NCBI GenBank assembly: GCA_030247855.1
Contig: JAPDRN010000006.1
Span: 434,001-498,000 of the forward strand
Direction of reading: 5' to 3'
Source of the DNA: Knufia peltigerae
Lineage: Eukaryota > Ascomycota > Eurotiomycetes > Chaetothyriales > Trichomeriaceae
DNA: 64,000 nt
How positions within the stretch are numbered: the stretch's first letter is position 1; every line of letters begins with the position of its first letter. Of the stretch, positions 1 to 11,660 are shown piece by piece. Position numbers and translations under genes: made by a program. The notes beneath the pieces were generated by a model. That model had not been told where the DNA came from and did no database searches. It was given only the letters and a program-made list of their open reading frames with translations.

Positions 1-1013
1 CCCGTTTGATGAGCCACAAGGCTTCTTGATTGAGGATCCTTCGGCGAGGCCGGAATCCCCAATGTGGTCTAGCGCAATTTCCTAGCCCCGAATTTTTCCC
101 CACTCTTTAAATTCTTCAAGATACGAATTAAAATGGATAATTTATTGATTGCAACGTCTCGCGTCGTCCGCACGGCCATCTCCTCCCAGCAAGTATTATT
201 GGAATTATGGAGAAAGTCATCTCAACGGCTTCGCACGGATCCATTACACCGAAGCCTGGAAGGTCTCCTGTGACCCTCACATGCAAAGTCCCAGGCGCAG
301 CGACTCCTGATTGTCTTATTCTCTCACACAGTAACCGAGCACGCCACCGCTCAACGGAATTTTCTCTTCCTTTTCTCGGATCTTACTGCGTTGCTGATGG
401 CAAAACACAAACACTGAATCTTTTCATATGGCTCGATTGCCAAGGTAGGAATCGTCAGCCTTTTATCATATTCACGTCTTTCTTGTTGGCAAAGAATCCA
501 TCTTTTTTCCCTCGCTCGCTATCTCAATCGGTCCACTTTTTCCTCCATCTATGCACCATGCACAAAATGGCCCGTTTATTATTGATCAGATCCCGTCGAA
601 CTTTGGCTTTCGTTCGGTGTCTGTGCTAATCCATCCGACAAGTCATGACATGGATTGCCTCCACCACATGCTAATCATGCAAAATTTGGTACTGGTAATG
701 CTTTTTCATCGATCAGAGACCCTCTCGTTGGATATCAAAGTCCTGAATACCGTCTACCAAGTTTCCCCCTACTCCATTGACTCTGTTACTTACCTCCAAC
801 TCTCATACAATACTTCCTGAACAATCTCCGAACCTTCTTTTGACCTCTTCCCCAAGTCCTTCTCATTGTGCTGTACATACGTGAATCCTGGATTCTTCGA
901 TTTCCATCCTCCCTTCAGCATCAGATACTGTCTTTTTCGACTGATTGATTTCACCAACGCACTCAACCTGCCCGGGCGGTGTCCGGGTGACCGTCGACTC
1001 GGTTCACACACAT
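1..1013. other. Upstream non-coding region of the ThrE-like gene
   Basis: I see no supported gene here. The short open frames lack codon structure, splice logic or recognisable motifs. The last few hundred bases are rich in pyrimidine and CA/TC runs, as is common in fungal promoters and 5' leaders, and lead into the ATG of the ThrE-like gene. Confidence 0.6.
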
Positions 1014-3965
1014 ATGGCCGACGGACAACTCCCTTCATCAGAACCCGAAAGCCACAGCAGTAGCAATAATTCCAGCACAAATCATAGCAGGAGCCAGAGT
1101 GCCCACGGAAGGGCTGGTCAAAAAACGCACAAGGTCAAATTTATCGGTGACGAGGATGGTGGTGGTGGTGAACAGGGAGAGTCCTCCCGACGGAGGAGTA
1201 TACCTGAAATACGACTCGCAGAATCAGAAGATGTAGCCGACTCTCCCATGACGCCGACCGAGTCGGAATATGCAGGACGAGCCGATGTTGCAGCTGCCCA
1301 AGCACAGAGTCGGGCCAGTCGCTTAGCCTTTAGACTCAGCAACTCACAAACACAAACGGGACGCGGCAAGACAAACTCTGGTTCAAATACTCCTCTCATA
1401 CCAAACCAACAAGGTTCGTGCACGACAGCTCCCATCACAACCAGGATCGGAATGCCTGCATCTTTTGGAAGATTCGTGCTGACATTGCAATCGACTAGGT
1501 TATGCTTCACCCGACAACTCACCGCCCATGAAACCATTGAGCGACTGGCTTGTCGACGTCGACGATATTCCTCTGACCTCCCTTTCCAAAGACAAACGAC
1601 CATATACTATCCACGACGATACGACTGATGACGATGATGACGACGATGATGAAAAGCCCAAAACCCTCAAGCGAGATGACGAAAACATAGCCGAAGCGAG
1701 ACGCCTTTTGAGAACCCTCACCAATGGCCCCCAACAGGGGTCCAGATGGCAGCCTCATCCTAGGTCTGGATCGGAGACCCCGGCCGTTGATAAACATCTA
1801 CACGACTTAGATTATGTCCCACCTCCAAATGATTATCGGCCTGGCGTCTTCGGGGCCATTCTCTCGTCCAAGCTTGCCGATCTTCAACAACATGGCTTCA
1901 CGCATCCAAGGTACCATGACGATAGCCCTCAACACCATCAAGGTGTCAGGCACGACTCCAAAGATGGTCGTTTCGCCGGCCATTCCCGAGCGAATTCGGA
2001 CACTTATGCTCCTTCTTATACATCATCAGGCCGGGCCACGCCCTCCGGGAGACTGACGCCGTCGTCCAAGAGGCCAAAATGGTACGAAAAACCAAATCAT
2101 TCCATGAGCTCCATGGGCTCCATGGCGACATTGCTGGCATCTGCGTCGGCGGCCTCGGCAGCGCCGGCCGCCCCAAGCACCACTGGGCAAGTGCCACGGC
2201 CACACCTGCCTCGATCCAAATCTTCGAATAGTATGATTGCCACTGCGGTCGACATGATCAAGCATCCTGGGAATGTAAGCTTTTGCACCCAACCTTGTTT
2301 CTTTGTTGCGTTTTCGTTTTCGTTTTCTTCATCTGGTCGGGACATGGTGGCTGACATCTACCCGTAGCATTTTCATCACAAATCCGAGCAGATTCTCCGA
2401 GCCGAGGAAGAACGCGTCATCCACGATGTTGCCGAGATCATTGCCTGTCGCAAGTACCTCAAGAAACTCGCCCGGGCATTGATGGCGGTCGGTGCACCGT
2501 CACACCGTCTCGAAGAATACATGAAGACGTCGGCACGAGCGCTCGGCATTGACGGCGACTTTCTGTACCTGCCTGGGTCCATGCTCGTCTCGATCAACGA
2601 CAAGGTCACCATGAGTACGGAAGTCACGCTGGTCAGGGAAACTCAAAACGTCGACCTGGGGAAATTCAAGGACGTCTTTGCCACGTACAAGTGCGTCATC
2701 CACGGGAAACTGACGGCCCAAGAGGGCCTTGACGAACTCGACGGTATCCTCAAATCTCCCAAGCGACACAAGACGCCCGTACAGATTCTGGCCTACGGCA
2801 TTGCCGCCGTTGCCGTCGGGCCATTCGCTTTCGCCGCGAGACCCGTCGACTTTGGACCAAGTTTTGCCCTGGGTTGTGTTTTGGGTTTCCTGCAGCTCAT
2901 CGTGGTGACTCGCTCATCACAATTCTCGCACGTGTTCGAGGTCCTCGCGGCGGTCATCATAGCGTTCGTCGCCCGAGGTCTCGGCTCCATCTACCACAAC
3001 AGCCATCCTGTGTTCTGCTTCTCCGCCATAGCGCAGAGCAGTATAGCACTGATCTTGCCGGGATATACTGTTCTCTGCGCGGCTCTGGAATTACAGAGCA
3101 AAAGTCTGGTCGCCGGATCGGTCAGGATGGTATATGCCATCATCTACTCGCTGTTCCTTGGTTTCGGTATCCTCATAGGCTCTGTCTTGATGGGTATGTG
3201 TTGATCTCCACTCCAATGTTTCAAGTCAATGCTAACATTCGGGACTTTCTAGGTATCATGTATAATGATGCACAGAGCAGTGTGACCTGTGATATGCCGT
3301 CATGGTGGAACGTCACCAACCCCAACTACCAATTGATCTATGTCAAGTTCATATGGGTTCCGGTGGTGAGTTTGGCTCCCCATCCCTCCTCTTTACCTTT
3401 TGTACCTTTTGTTGTATCATCCATGCTAACCCAGTGTCTTTTGCTCGGACAGTTTGCTATATGTCTTGCAATCATCAACCAAGCCAAATGGGGCCAAATT
3501 CCCGTCATGACCATCATCGCCATGGCCGGATACCAGGCCAACTTTTGGATTTCCGTCTACCTGGCGAACAACATTCAGGTTGCAAATGCCATCGGCGCTT
3601 TTGTTATCGGATGTCTGGCGAACTTGTACAGTCGATTCTTTCACGGTCTCGCCGCCGCGGCCATGTTGCCTGCGATATTCGTCCAGGTGCCTTCGGGCCT
3701 CGCTGCGAGCGGTAGTCTCGTCGCCGGCATCACGAGCGCGAATCAAATCACGCACAACACGACGGGTATTAGTGTCATCAACAACGGGACGGCCGGATTT
3801 CAAGCCGCCCAGGACAGCGCATCTGCGGGATTGTATTCCGGGACGATATTCAATGTTGGGTACGGCATGATTCAGATCGCCATTGGTATCAGCGTGGGTT
3901 TGTACCTGAGTGCTTTGGTCGTGTATCCTATTGGGAAACGGAGGAGTGGATTATTTAGTTTTTGA
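1014..3965 (+). CDS. ThrE/Prm10-like membrane protein (DUF1212 family)
   Basis: Five exons join in phase: 1014-1413, 1499-2274, 2368-3193, 3253-3365 and 3453-3965, giving 875 aa. The first 440 residues or so are Ser/Pro-rich, acidic in places and probably disordered. The conserved part starts near residue 430 with RALMAVGAPSHRLEEYM, the hallmark of the threonine/serine exporter-like family that includes yeast Prm10 (YJL108C). Several hydrophobic segments follow, such as AFAARPVDFGPSFALGCVLG and VYAIIYSLFLGFGILIGSVL. The C-terminal half (YQANFWISVYLANN onward) matches the second ThrE-like bundle. In bacteria ThrE exports threonine and serine; the fungal substrate is unknown, so transport is an inference. 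The start is the first ATG in frame. An in-frame TTG 69 bases upstream was not used. Confidence 0.88.
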
Positions 3966-5787
3966 TTCTAGCTTTTTGGAGGGGTTTTGAGCGTTTTTGG
4001 ACATTTTGTACAGGAGTCCTATGGGTTATGATTATTTGTTGGAAATGATATGATGTTGTGTGAGCGAACCTACTCATTACGAGTCCCAAACCTACCTACA
4101 AGGTAACATATTCTAGTCCCTTTAGGTTATATCTAATGTATTGAACACAAACAAGCCTGGTCAAAGCAACGTCTCTCCCTTTTATACGGAGCGTTTGAAA
4201 AGTTTGAGAGTTGAGATATTGTCATGTAAAAATGGCAAGACCACACACACACACTCTCCCTCTCACACACGCAGAGTCGGCTATATGGCAAAACCGGATA
4301 GGAGAAGGGCCATCCTCGCATTCAGCACCTCGATATCAAGTAATCAAATACTACTATATACTCGTAGAGGAGGAAAAAACAACCCGGTTCTTGCTCGGTT
4401 AGTATACTAAGTCAGCCACTGTACTCACTCGTACGGAATCACCCATCGCCCATCATCTTGATACCTACCTAGATACGAGCAGCCATGGCCAGTCCCAAAG
4501 GAGGGAAGAAGTATTAACCATGGGATTTATGGGGGGGTTTTAAATCGTCAAGTTGACGTATTTTGACTTTTTGGTGAGACAAATATAGTAACCGGCAGAT
4601 TCCTTGGACAGCAACTCATGTACCATGAGGTGTGACTCTTGGATTCCGAAATCACAACTTTGCACCGGGTAAAGATCCTGCAGAACAGTAGTGAGGACGA
4701 GTGAATTGCGTGTTCAAATGTATGTCCCAACCGGTTTGCAAGCGAGGAAGGCCCCGAAGGGGGGAGGGGGAAGGGGAGAGGGGGGGTGTTTCCCCCGCCC
4801 TGGACGACCATGACGACGACATCACCGGGGGCAAATTAGGAAACCAAGTTACCTTACCTACGGAGTACATAGGTAAAGTACTCGGTCAAAGGTACCCAAG
4901 GGTACTCCGTACTGTAGGTACTTTACGTGTCCTCCATACACTACTCTTTAATCCGTATATGCTCCCGTACCTACTCCGTACATATAGTACTACTCACACC
5001 CTTCCCCCCCCCACCAAGTCGATTATACCTTGCTGGGTAAATGGACGACCGACAGCCAGACTATCGACAAGGGTATTTCCCTGATTTTTTTTTTCCTTTT
5101 CATTTTTTGTTGCGTTGCCTTGTTTATCCAAAGCATCATCATCATCATCATTGCACAATCTCTGTACAGCACTTTACGGAGTGGACGAGAGTGAATCTCC
5201 ACCTCATGCTCTTATCAATTACCTTGTGTGTGTACGGAGGTACTTCTACAATGGTTTGGTAGATACGATGAGTATTACTTTAGAGATAAAGTAGGTAGAC
5301 TTGGAGGTATAATTTCCTTGTTTCCATTAGGTAGGTATTCTCTAACCCAAGGCATTTCTTCCCTTGGGTCTGGAGTCCAGGACAGAACCATCGTTTCGAA
5401 ACTACCTACCTTACCTAGGTAGAGGTAAGGTAGTCGACTCATCTTAGCCCAGCTAAGAAAAAAGGCAGTTTCTCAGTGAACAAGGTGAAATTCCCACCCA
5501 TCATTGTGATCAATTTCGGTTGAACATCAATCACGCCCGACCACAACACAATCACATAAAACCACCTTTCGTGCCCCATTGAAAACCTTCATTATCGCCA
5601 TTAATACTCCCCTTTCTCTGGCCAAAAGGGGGATCATTCGACTTGTTGCGAGCCAAAAAAATAAATAAAGAACTCCCCTTCACAGGTTCACCCTGGCGCC
5701 CCAGAAGAAGAAAAAAGGAAATCCGTATCCGTAGCTGTATAACAAGCCGGGTTGAATTGAAAAGAGAAGAACCAACAACCGTCATGA
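3966..5787. other. Intergenic region, gene-free
   Basis: This is 1.8 kb between two genes pointing at each other. No coding frame is convincing. It contains a CA microsatellite near 4240-4265, a purine-rich patch near 4745-4790, a cluster of three TACGGAGTA-type motifs at 4859-4980, and poly-T tracts near 5080. Confidence 0.6.
4859..4980. repeat. Cluster of three TACGGAGTA/TACTCCGTA motifs
   Basis: Exact 9-base copies lie at 4859-4867 (TACGGAGTA), 4903-4911 and 4972-4980 (TACTCCGTA). The middle copy sits in GTACTCCGTAC, flanked by GTAC on both sides. Surrounding bases are rich in GTA/TAC/GGTA runs. Function is unknown; see the finding on the dispersed motif. Confidence 0.7.
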
Positions 5788-6909
5788 TCAATCCTCAATA
5801 TCAGGGTTCGCCACGAATAATCGAACACCTGCTCCCATACTCATTGTCCGTTCGTCGACGCTGCCACGCCGCCGTAGGTCTTCGGCCACTTTAGCCTGTT
5901 CCATTGCTCTTTGCACAGAACTGGGTCCAGAGAGATCTTTCAATTCACCAAAAGAATCTTCGTCGTCTCGATCTTCCTGCTTGCTGGCTGGCGTTTCTTC
6001 CGAATGTTCTGGAATACCTCGACTGGGGGAGGTTTCGCCATTGGGAGGCGTGCTCGTACTGCTGAAACGGCCTTGATCCGGTCTGGGATATCCACTGCGG
6101 TATTTGGCGCTGTTCGTACTGCTTCGACCGCTCCCTGTTCGAGCGTGTCTCATGCTGTTGTCTCCCAAACTCTGAGCTTCTTCGTCGTCCCCCAACATTT
6201 CGTTCGCGCTGAGCCGGAGCGGTACCGACGCTCCATTCAAATTGGCCGGGACATAACCAGGAGCTTTTGGCACGCCGCCGTGTCTGATCTTGCCCACAAC
6301 CCCGCCTGAATTTATGGTGCTTGTACGACCGGAATTGTTGACACTTTGCACCTCAAGTGCAGCTCTCTGTTTGGCGGCCTTTTGTGCTGCTGCTAACCGA
6401 GGGTCCGTACTCTGGGCTCGGTCGCACCACACTGTGGCCTTTTGTTTTCGCATCAGAGCGACATATGAGGTAGGACTGTTCGTCGCGATTGAGCGCCCCG
6501 ACGTAGAGCGTCGTGGGAGGCTGTTAGCCGACGCGGTGGTGCCTTGTCGCTGCATGTTCATGTTGTGAGAGGCGGAAGATTGGCGGGAGTGTGAGGATGA
6601 GGTGACTCGTGAGTGAGCCGGAAGAGGTTGCGAGGTTGAAGAGGAGGGCTGTCGGAAGGGAGCGGCGGCGTTGGTACCGGAAGAGATGGTTCGAGAGTGC
6701 TGGTGGCTGCTCAGTCTAGGTGAGGATGTTGACTGAGGAATTGTTGTCGGATTGTAGGTCCTGCGTTCGGTCCGGGTGTAAGCGCCTGGAGGCGTAGAAT
6801 GGGCGGTCCGGATTGGTAATGTGGCAGGATTAGGAGGGTGCGGGCGTGAATAGTCGTAAGGGAGTGTTGGATCTGGGATGTTAGACCCAACTACTGTCAG
6901 AACGCTCAT
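5788..6909 (-). CDS. Conserved fungal protein of unknown function, Ser/Arg-rich
   Basis: This is a single exon of 373 aa starting at ATG 6909. Most of the chain is low complexity (Ser, Thr, Pro, Arg, Asn), consistent with a disordered protein. The one ordered-looking block is near residues 148-190, SYVALMRKQKATVWCDRAQ followed by an Ala/Lys-rich helix (RLAAAQKAAKQRAALEVQ). I believe this block is conserved in Eurotiomycete hypothetical proteins, but I cannot name a domain. The C-terminal part has an acidic stretch (KQEDRDDEDSFGELKDLSG) and another predicted helix. No signal peptide or membrane segment is visible. Biased but continuous codon use over 1.1 kb and the conserved block support a real gene. 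Confidence 0.78.
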   Translation of the reverse strand: MSVLTVVGSNIPDPTLPYDYSRPHPPNPATLPIRTAHSTPPGAYTRTERRTYNPTTIPQSTSSPRLSSHQHSRTISSGTNAAAPFRQPSSSTSQPLPAHSRVTSSSHSRQSSASHNMNMQRQGTTASANSLPRRSTSGRSIATNSPTSYVALMRKQKATVWCDRAQSTDPRLAAAQKAAKQRAALEVQSVNNSGRTSTINSGGVVGKIRHGGVPKAPGYVPANLNGASVPLRLSANEMLGDDEEAQSLGDNSMRHARTGSGRSSTNSAKYRSGYPRPDQGRFSSTSTPPNGETSPSRGIPEHSEETPASKQEDRDDEDSFGELKDLSGPSSVQRAMEQAKVAEDLRRRGSVDERTMSMGAGVRLFVANPDIED

Positions 6910-9900
6910 CGAGGTGTTGTTGCAGTGTGTGTCTCTCTACAGTAAGAGATTCCTCGTAGCTGAGAAAGGTGGAAGCCGGGAAGCGCAGGATGAGAAACCG
7001 AAGGGCTTGTGGTTTTGACTTTCACCAAATGCCAGTGGTGGGGATTCGGATTTCAGCTGCAAGTCACAGGTCAATTCGTGCCGTCCAGCCGCTACTATTG
7101 GCTAATAGCGGTAGATCCCAAGCATGGACACTCGTGTTTAAGTCCTGCCGTCTGCTGTCGATCCTGGAAATATCTTGCGGAACGATTGTGCGGAGGGGGA
7201 GGACAATAATGAGGACGGCAGAAGCGGTGTAGATATAGACGAGGACCAGGCTGGCAGTGGAGAGAGAGGGAGAGGGTGAAGGAGGATCGGAGTTGAAGCA
7301 GGGTACGCCGCAGGTGGTAGCGAGATGATGTATTTCGTCTCGTCCTGTCTCGTATTCTTTGGCCAACCCCTCTTCCTTTCCAGGATCTGGAGGCCCGGCT
7401 ACTGCTAAGTATAAAACGAAGCTTCGGCACCCGGAAGAACAGGGCACCTGTGGACCAACGACGATGCAGTGAGTGTCAAGCCAAAGTCCGAGCGCCAAAT
7501 TGAGGGTGCGAAGGGTAGTGGACGAGAGGTGGCAGCCTTATAAAGAAGACTCGGTAGTGGGAAAAATGGGAAAAGATAAAGGTCCCAAGGGGGGATCGTG
7601 CCGGATATTGAGGCGCTTTTCTAGACCTCTTATGGTTATGGATGCATGCAAAGGATTGGCATGGATCAGAGACAAGGATTCAGTTGAGGATGGACAAGAT
7701 GATGATGCTGTCGACACCTGTTTGGCCTTGGGGACGACCAGGTACCTTGAAGTGAATACAGTGGTTATGCAGGCGTAATCGTGGCTTCAAAGCGCTGACG
7801 GGTGACATGCTACACAGTTCGCTAAATACAGAGTACGAAGACCTAAACTCATAGCAATGCCATTTCTGATGTTTCATTTCTGATTTTATTTTTATGCTCC
7901 GTCCCCATCGCCATCAACACCTCCTCCTCCTCCTCTTCATGTCACCGTCGTGTTCGTTGCGAGAAGGTTCCCGCGGCGGGGAAACTCTGAAGAAATACTC
8001 CCCTGTAAAATACGAGTACAGCCCACTGCAGGGTATCCCACCCGTCTCCTTTGAGGGAAAATTCCTCACTCGAGGCCCGTGATTAGTCCATGACAATGTT
8101 TTAGTTCAGGCATTCAGCCGGCCATGCCACTGAATCCCACGCCAACGGGCGGTACAGCCTAGGCGAGCTGAATCCTCCTCTCCTCCACTCCACCCGGGCG
8201 TTACTCGTCATTCAGACCCTCCCTCAACTGCCTATAACGTCGACTTCCATGGGCCACCGAGCTCGATTTGACCATATTGAATAGCCCTCATGGCCAATCC
8301 CTACAACTTCGACGCCCGTCTGGGTTCATGGCATCCGCATCGCGTTCCAATCCTTGTTTAAACCCCCGACCAGCCCTATCGTGGTGCCTCTATCTCCTCA
8401 GCAACAACAATATTACTTCCCTCCTCCTGGACCCTCTTTGATGTACCTCGCATGGTCGGCACAGTAAAGGCCGTGAGCTGGTCAGACGGACAAAGTGCTG
8501 CAATGCAATGACACACCAAGCATTGGTTCAGCCGCATGCGCGGATCTCCTGATGTAGTGTTGTATCCAACTACTCCGTAACAGTCACCACTACTGCCGTA
8601 CTCGTCCCAGACAGAAACAGACCCATCTGCGCGCCACTCAAAACAGCGTACTGTACGTCGAGCTGCTCGCTTCCCGCTTCTCCACGTTGCCAGGTTGGTG
8701 ACGGCCACTGCCACGCGAAGCCAGTACGTCAAGAAATTGTTGGAAGTCTTGTCGAGTTAATCGAGATCACTTGGATCTAGCTATGAATATTTCTGGAGCA
8801 CAAAAGTGGCACTGCAATTGTCTCTACGTCACAGCGGTTTCACAATTCTCTCCATTCTGCTAAAAGGCCACTGTTCCCACTCGTCCTGTTGACAGTGGTG
8901 CCAGTTTCCCAGCTTCCCGGGCCTTGAGCAAGATAAAAACGTCATGTTGCCATTCGGCTTCTCAGGTTTCCTAGATCCAGAGAATCGAGCACCCGTCGGC
9001 CGTGAGCCGGTGCCTGATCGTCCGGCAGGCCACGGAGAAAATGCCAATCTGAACTCAAAGAATAGGAGACTTCATTGAACAAATCATCACGGCTCGGCAA
9101 ATTTTACTCAAGGCTGGCGTGATGTTGGATATTTCGATGATATCGTCGAGCCAAGCCAAGACATTGATGTTTGTTGCCGCTACTCTGGGCGCTGCTTTGG
9201 TGTGGGCTCACCAGGCATGAGACATCCTAGAGAGAGGAAGATTACGGTAGGTGAGAGATTCAGTCTTTCGAAGCTGAATCCCAAATTGCTCAATGTATTC
9301 CCTCGTGTGCACTATTTCGTTTCGACTTGGATGTCCCAATTTGTCCTATTCTACAGAGTCAGGGTTGCTGTATGACACTATCGTTGAGCACCTCACTCGC
9401 AGTGCGAATGTTGAAAAAGTTGCGGTTCGACTGAGTGCGTTACCAGCTGTTTTAAGTCCAGATATGATTCTGGGGCTGCGTGACTATGTACGTGGTGAAC
9501 AACGACTGCACGATGAAATTGACGACGCCTGCAGCTCCGTCCGCGATGAAAGAGCTTTCTGTCGTGGATGCCTGAGCCATGTCTGGATTAGCAGGTAGAT
9601 ATCTATAAAATGACATTTCTGCAACTCCTCCCTACAATTTTGTCGACCGTCATGGGCAACCAATTACTCAATCACCATGGAAGAGTGAGATATAGGTGAC
9701 CACAAGTCTCTGACCAAATGTAGCTCGTGTCACAACTAACAAGATCACCTCATTAGAGTGACACAGACTGATCGTTGACCCAGACACCAATCTGAACACT
9801 TGCTGACGATACAGCCCAGTGGCAGGCACCGTGTTACTTCAGCTGGGCAAAACATCGGCTGTTTTGGAGCAAAAATACGCTGGGAAGTGCTGAAAAATGA

Positions 9901-11660
9901 ATCATGACTCTCCAATGCGTCCAAACATGGCCGTTGGTACCACCTGCTAATTAAACATACGTCGACGCCGCCTGTCGGTACCTGCGTACACATAGTACAG
10001 AAGTGGTTCTTTACGGAGGAGGTGGTCAACCGAGAAGTATTCGATCTGGGAAGGCCGTTGCAATTGCCAGCGCATTCATGCGGGATGTCGTGGGTCTCAA
10101 GCAGGGCGGCAAAGACGTGGCGTTGTCGGTGAGCCGGTGACCTTGCGAACGACACATGGCTGAAGATCTTCGGATTTCATTTCAAGATCATCATCACCTG
10201 CTACTCCATACGAGGGGTCTCTCGAGAACTTGGACTTTGTCCAGCAGTCTTTCTGCTCTGATTGACGTGGCAAATTCTACCAGCAAGTTAAGGAACAGGC
10301 GGAGGAAGCATTATCTGCAGGGTACTTCAGCAGTACTTTCTGCTCCAACTCCGTCCGCCAGTACTTATAGAAGTTTCTCTACCTGTCCACCGAACCAGTG
10401 TTTTAGGGTTTATGAGATTAGATCCCCATACCCCTCAGAACCACTCCTTCCCAGGTCTTCTGTCGTGGGATCTTCAAAGGCAACTCGTTCACCATATGAT
10501 GCAGCGCCACCCAGTCGTCGCTAAGGCAGTGAGATACACCATTCCACACAGACACAGCAGATCAAAAGGCATTTCTCCATTTGTTGCTCGTAGCAGCTTG
10601 TACTGTGCCAGTCAAGCGTCGTAGACTACTCCTCGCCACCCTACCTGAGAATCCGGGGATTCAGCCGTAGCCTCTCGCGCACCGCCAGTCTCTCGAGCTT
10701 GCTCTGGGAATAACGGGCCGGAGCGTGTCGAGTGTACCAGAGTGCGTCTCGACATGGGCAATGAGTGGTGCGAGGCATGCTGAGATTATGTCCAGGGACG
10801 AGTTAGAGACGCCGACTAATGCAGCCTGCATATGCATTCGTTGGCAAGCCGGGCCTGCAAGTCATCCGCTCGATGCGCTGTGCTTTGTTCAACTCTCGAT
10901 GCGTGATGTTGCGCTGTACTGGCAGTATTTTGTGGCCCCAGAGGGACCGGATCTCGTTCAATTTTACGCGCCCGACAAGAATATCCATGTTGTCGCCAGG
11001 CCTGGCAGTTTCTTCGTGTAAATACCCTGAATTCAAATCGTGGGTTGACAAGAGGCCACAAATAACCAGCTTCAAGCGAGACCATTTCTCCCCCGCATCC
11101 ACGCATCACGCTTTCACGCTTCACCCTTGAGCAACCCTTGAGCTGTTGATTGCAGCCCCATCGTGTTAGAAGAAAGTGACCGAGAGAGAGAGAGAGAGAC
11201 AGAGAGAAGCTGGATCGTCGAGGGCAATCGTGACAATCACAGTCAACCTCTCCGAGTCACGAGCATCTTCAACCAATTCCAGCGCCGACGCATGCAAATC
11301 CCACCTGATCGACCGTTAAGGATTCGTCTCGCCTGTTCTCCTCCCTCGCCTCACTCCTACTGCGGCATCTCCACGCCGCCAATGTGAAGCAGCCATCTGC
11401 TAACGCCTTATCTTCTCCTTTGGATTAATTCTGGCAGCGTATGTGTCGGGTAACGGCCAAAGCTGGGATGGAAGTCGCCATCGTATGACACCCCTATTTG
11501 GCTCTGCCAGTGTTCGAGAAGGTCGAGGTCCGTCACTACTTTTTGCCTTGTTCCGCCCTGCGGTCATGGACATATTGCTGACCTTCTCGTCACTGCAGAT
11601 CGAGCAACTTTCCCTCCCCGATCCTATCCCTCCCACAATGCGGATGACGATGCCAAATCT
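6910..11660. other. Long intergenic region without a supported gene
   Basis: This 4.75-kb stretch is the longest gene-free part of the window. Open frames of up to about 145 codons occur on both strands, but none shows a family motif, a signal peptide or in-phase splicing. It holds one TACTCCGTA motif (8571-8579) and a GA microsatellite near 11181-11200. The proximal part probably includes the promoter of the gene ending at 5788 (minus strand), and the last 500 bases the leader of the Sel1-repeat gene. A decayed gene or a non-coding RNA cannot be excluded. Confidence 0.5.
8571..8579 (-). repeat. TACGGAGTA motif copy
   Basis: Exact TACTCCGTA within the long gene-free region; a member of the dispersed intergenic motif set. 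Confidence 0.65.

Noticed and set aside
9293..9598. 101-codon frame in the long gene-free region
   Set aside because: No recognisable domain, start context or splicing partner; length is within chance for this base composition.
11181..11204. GA microsatellite, and the CA (4240), GACA (20661) and CATC (17675) runs
   Set aside because: Ordinary simple-sequence repeats; noted in the intergenic entries but not evidence of a special element.
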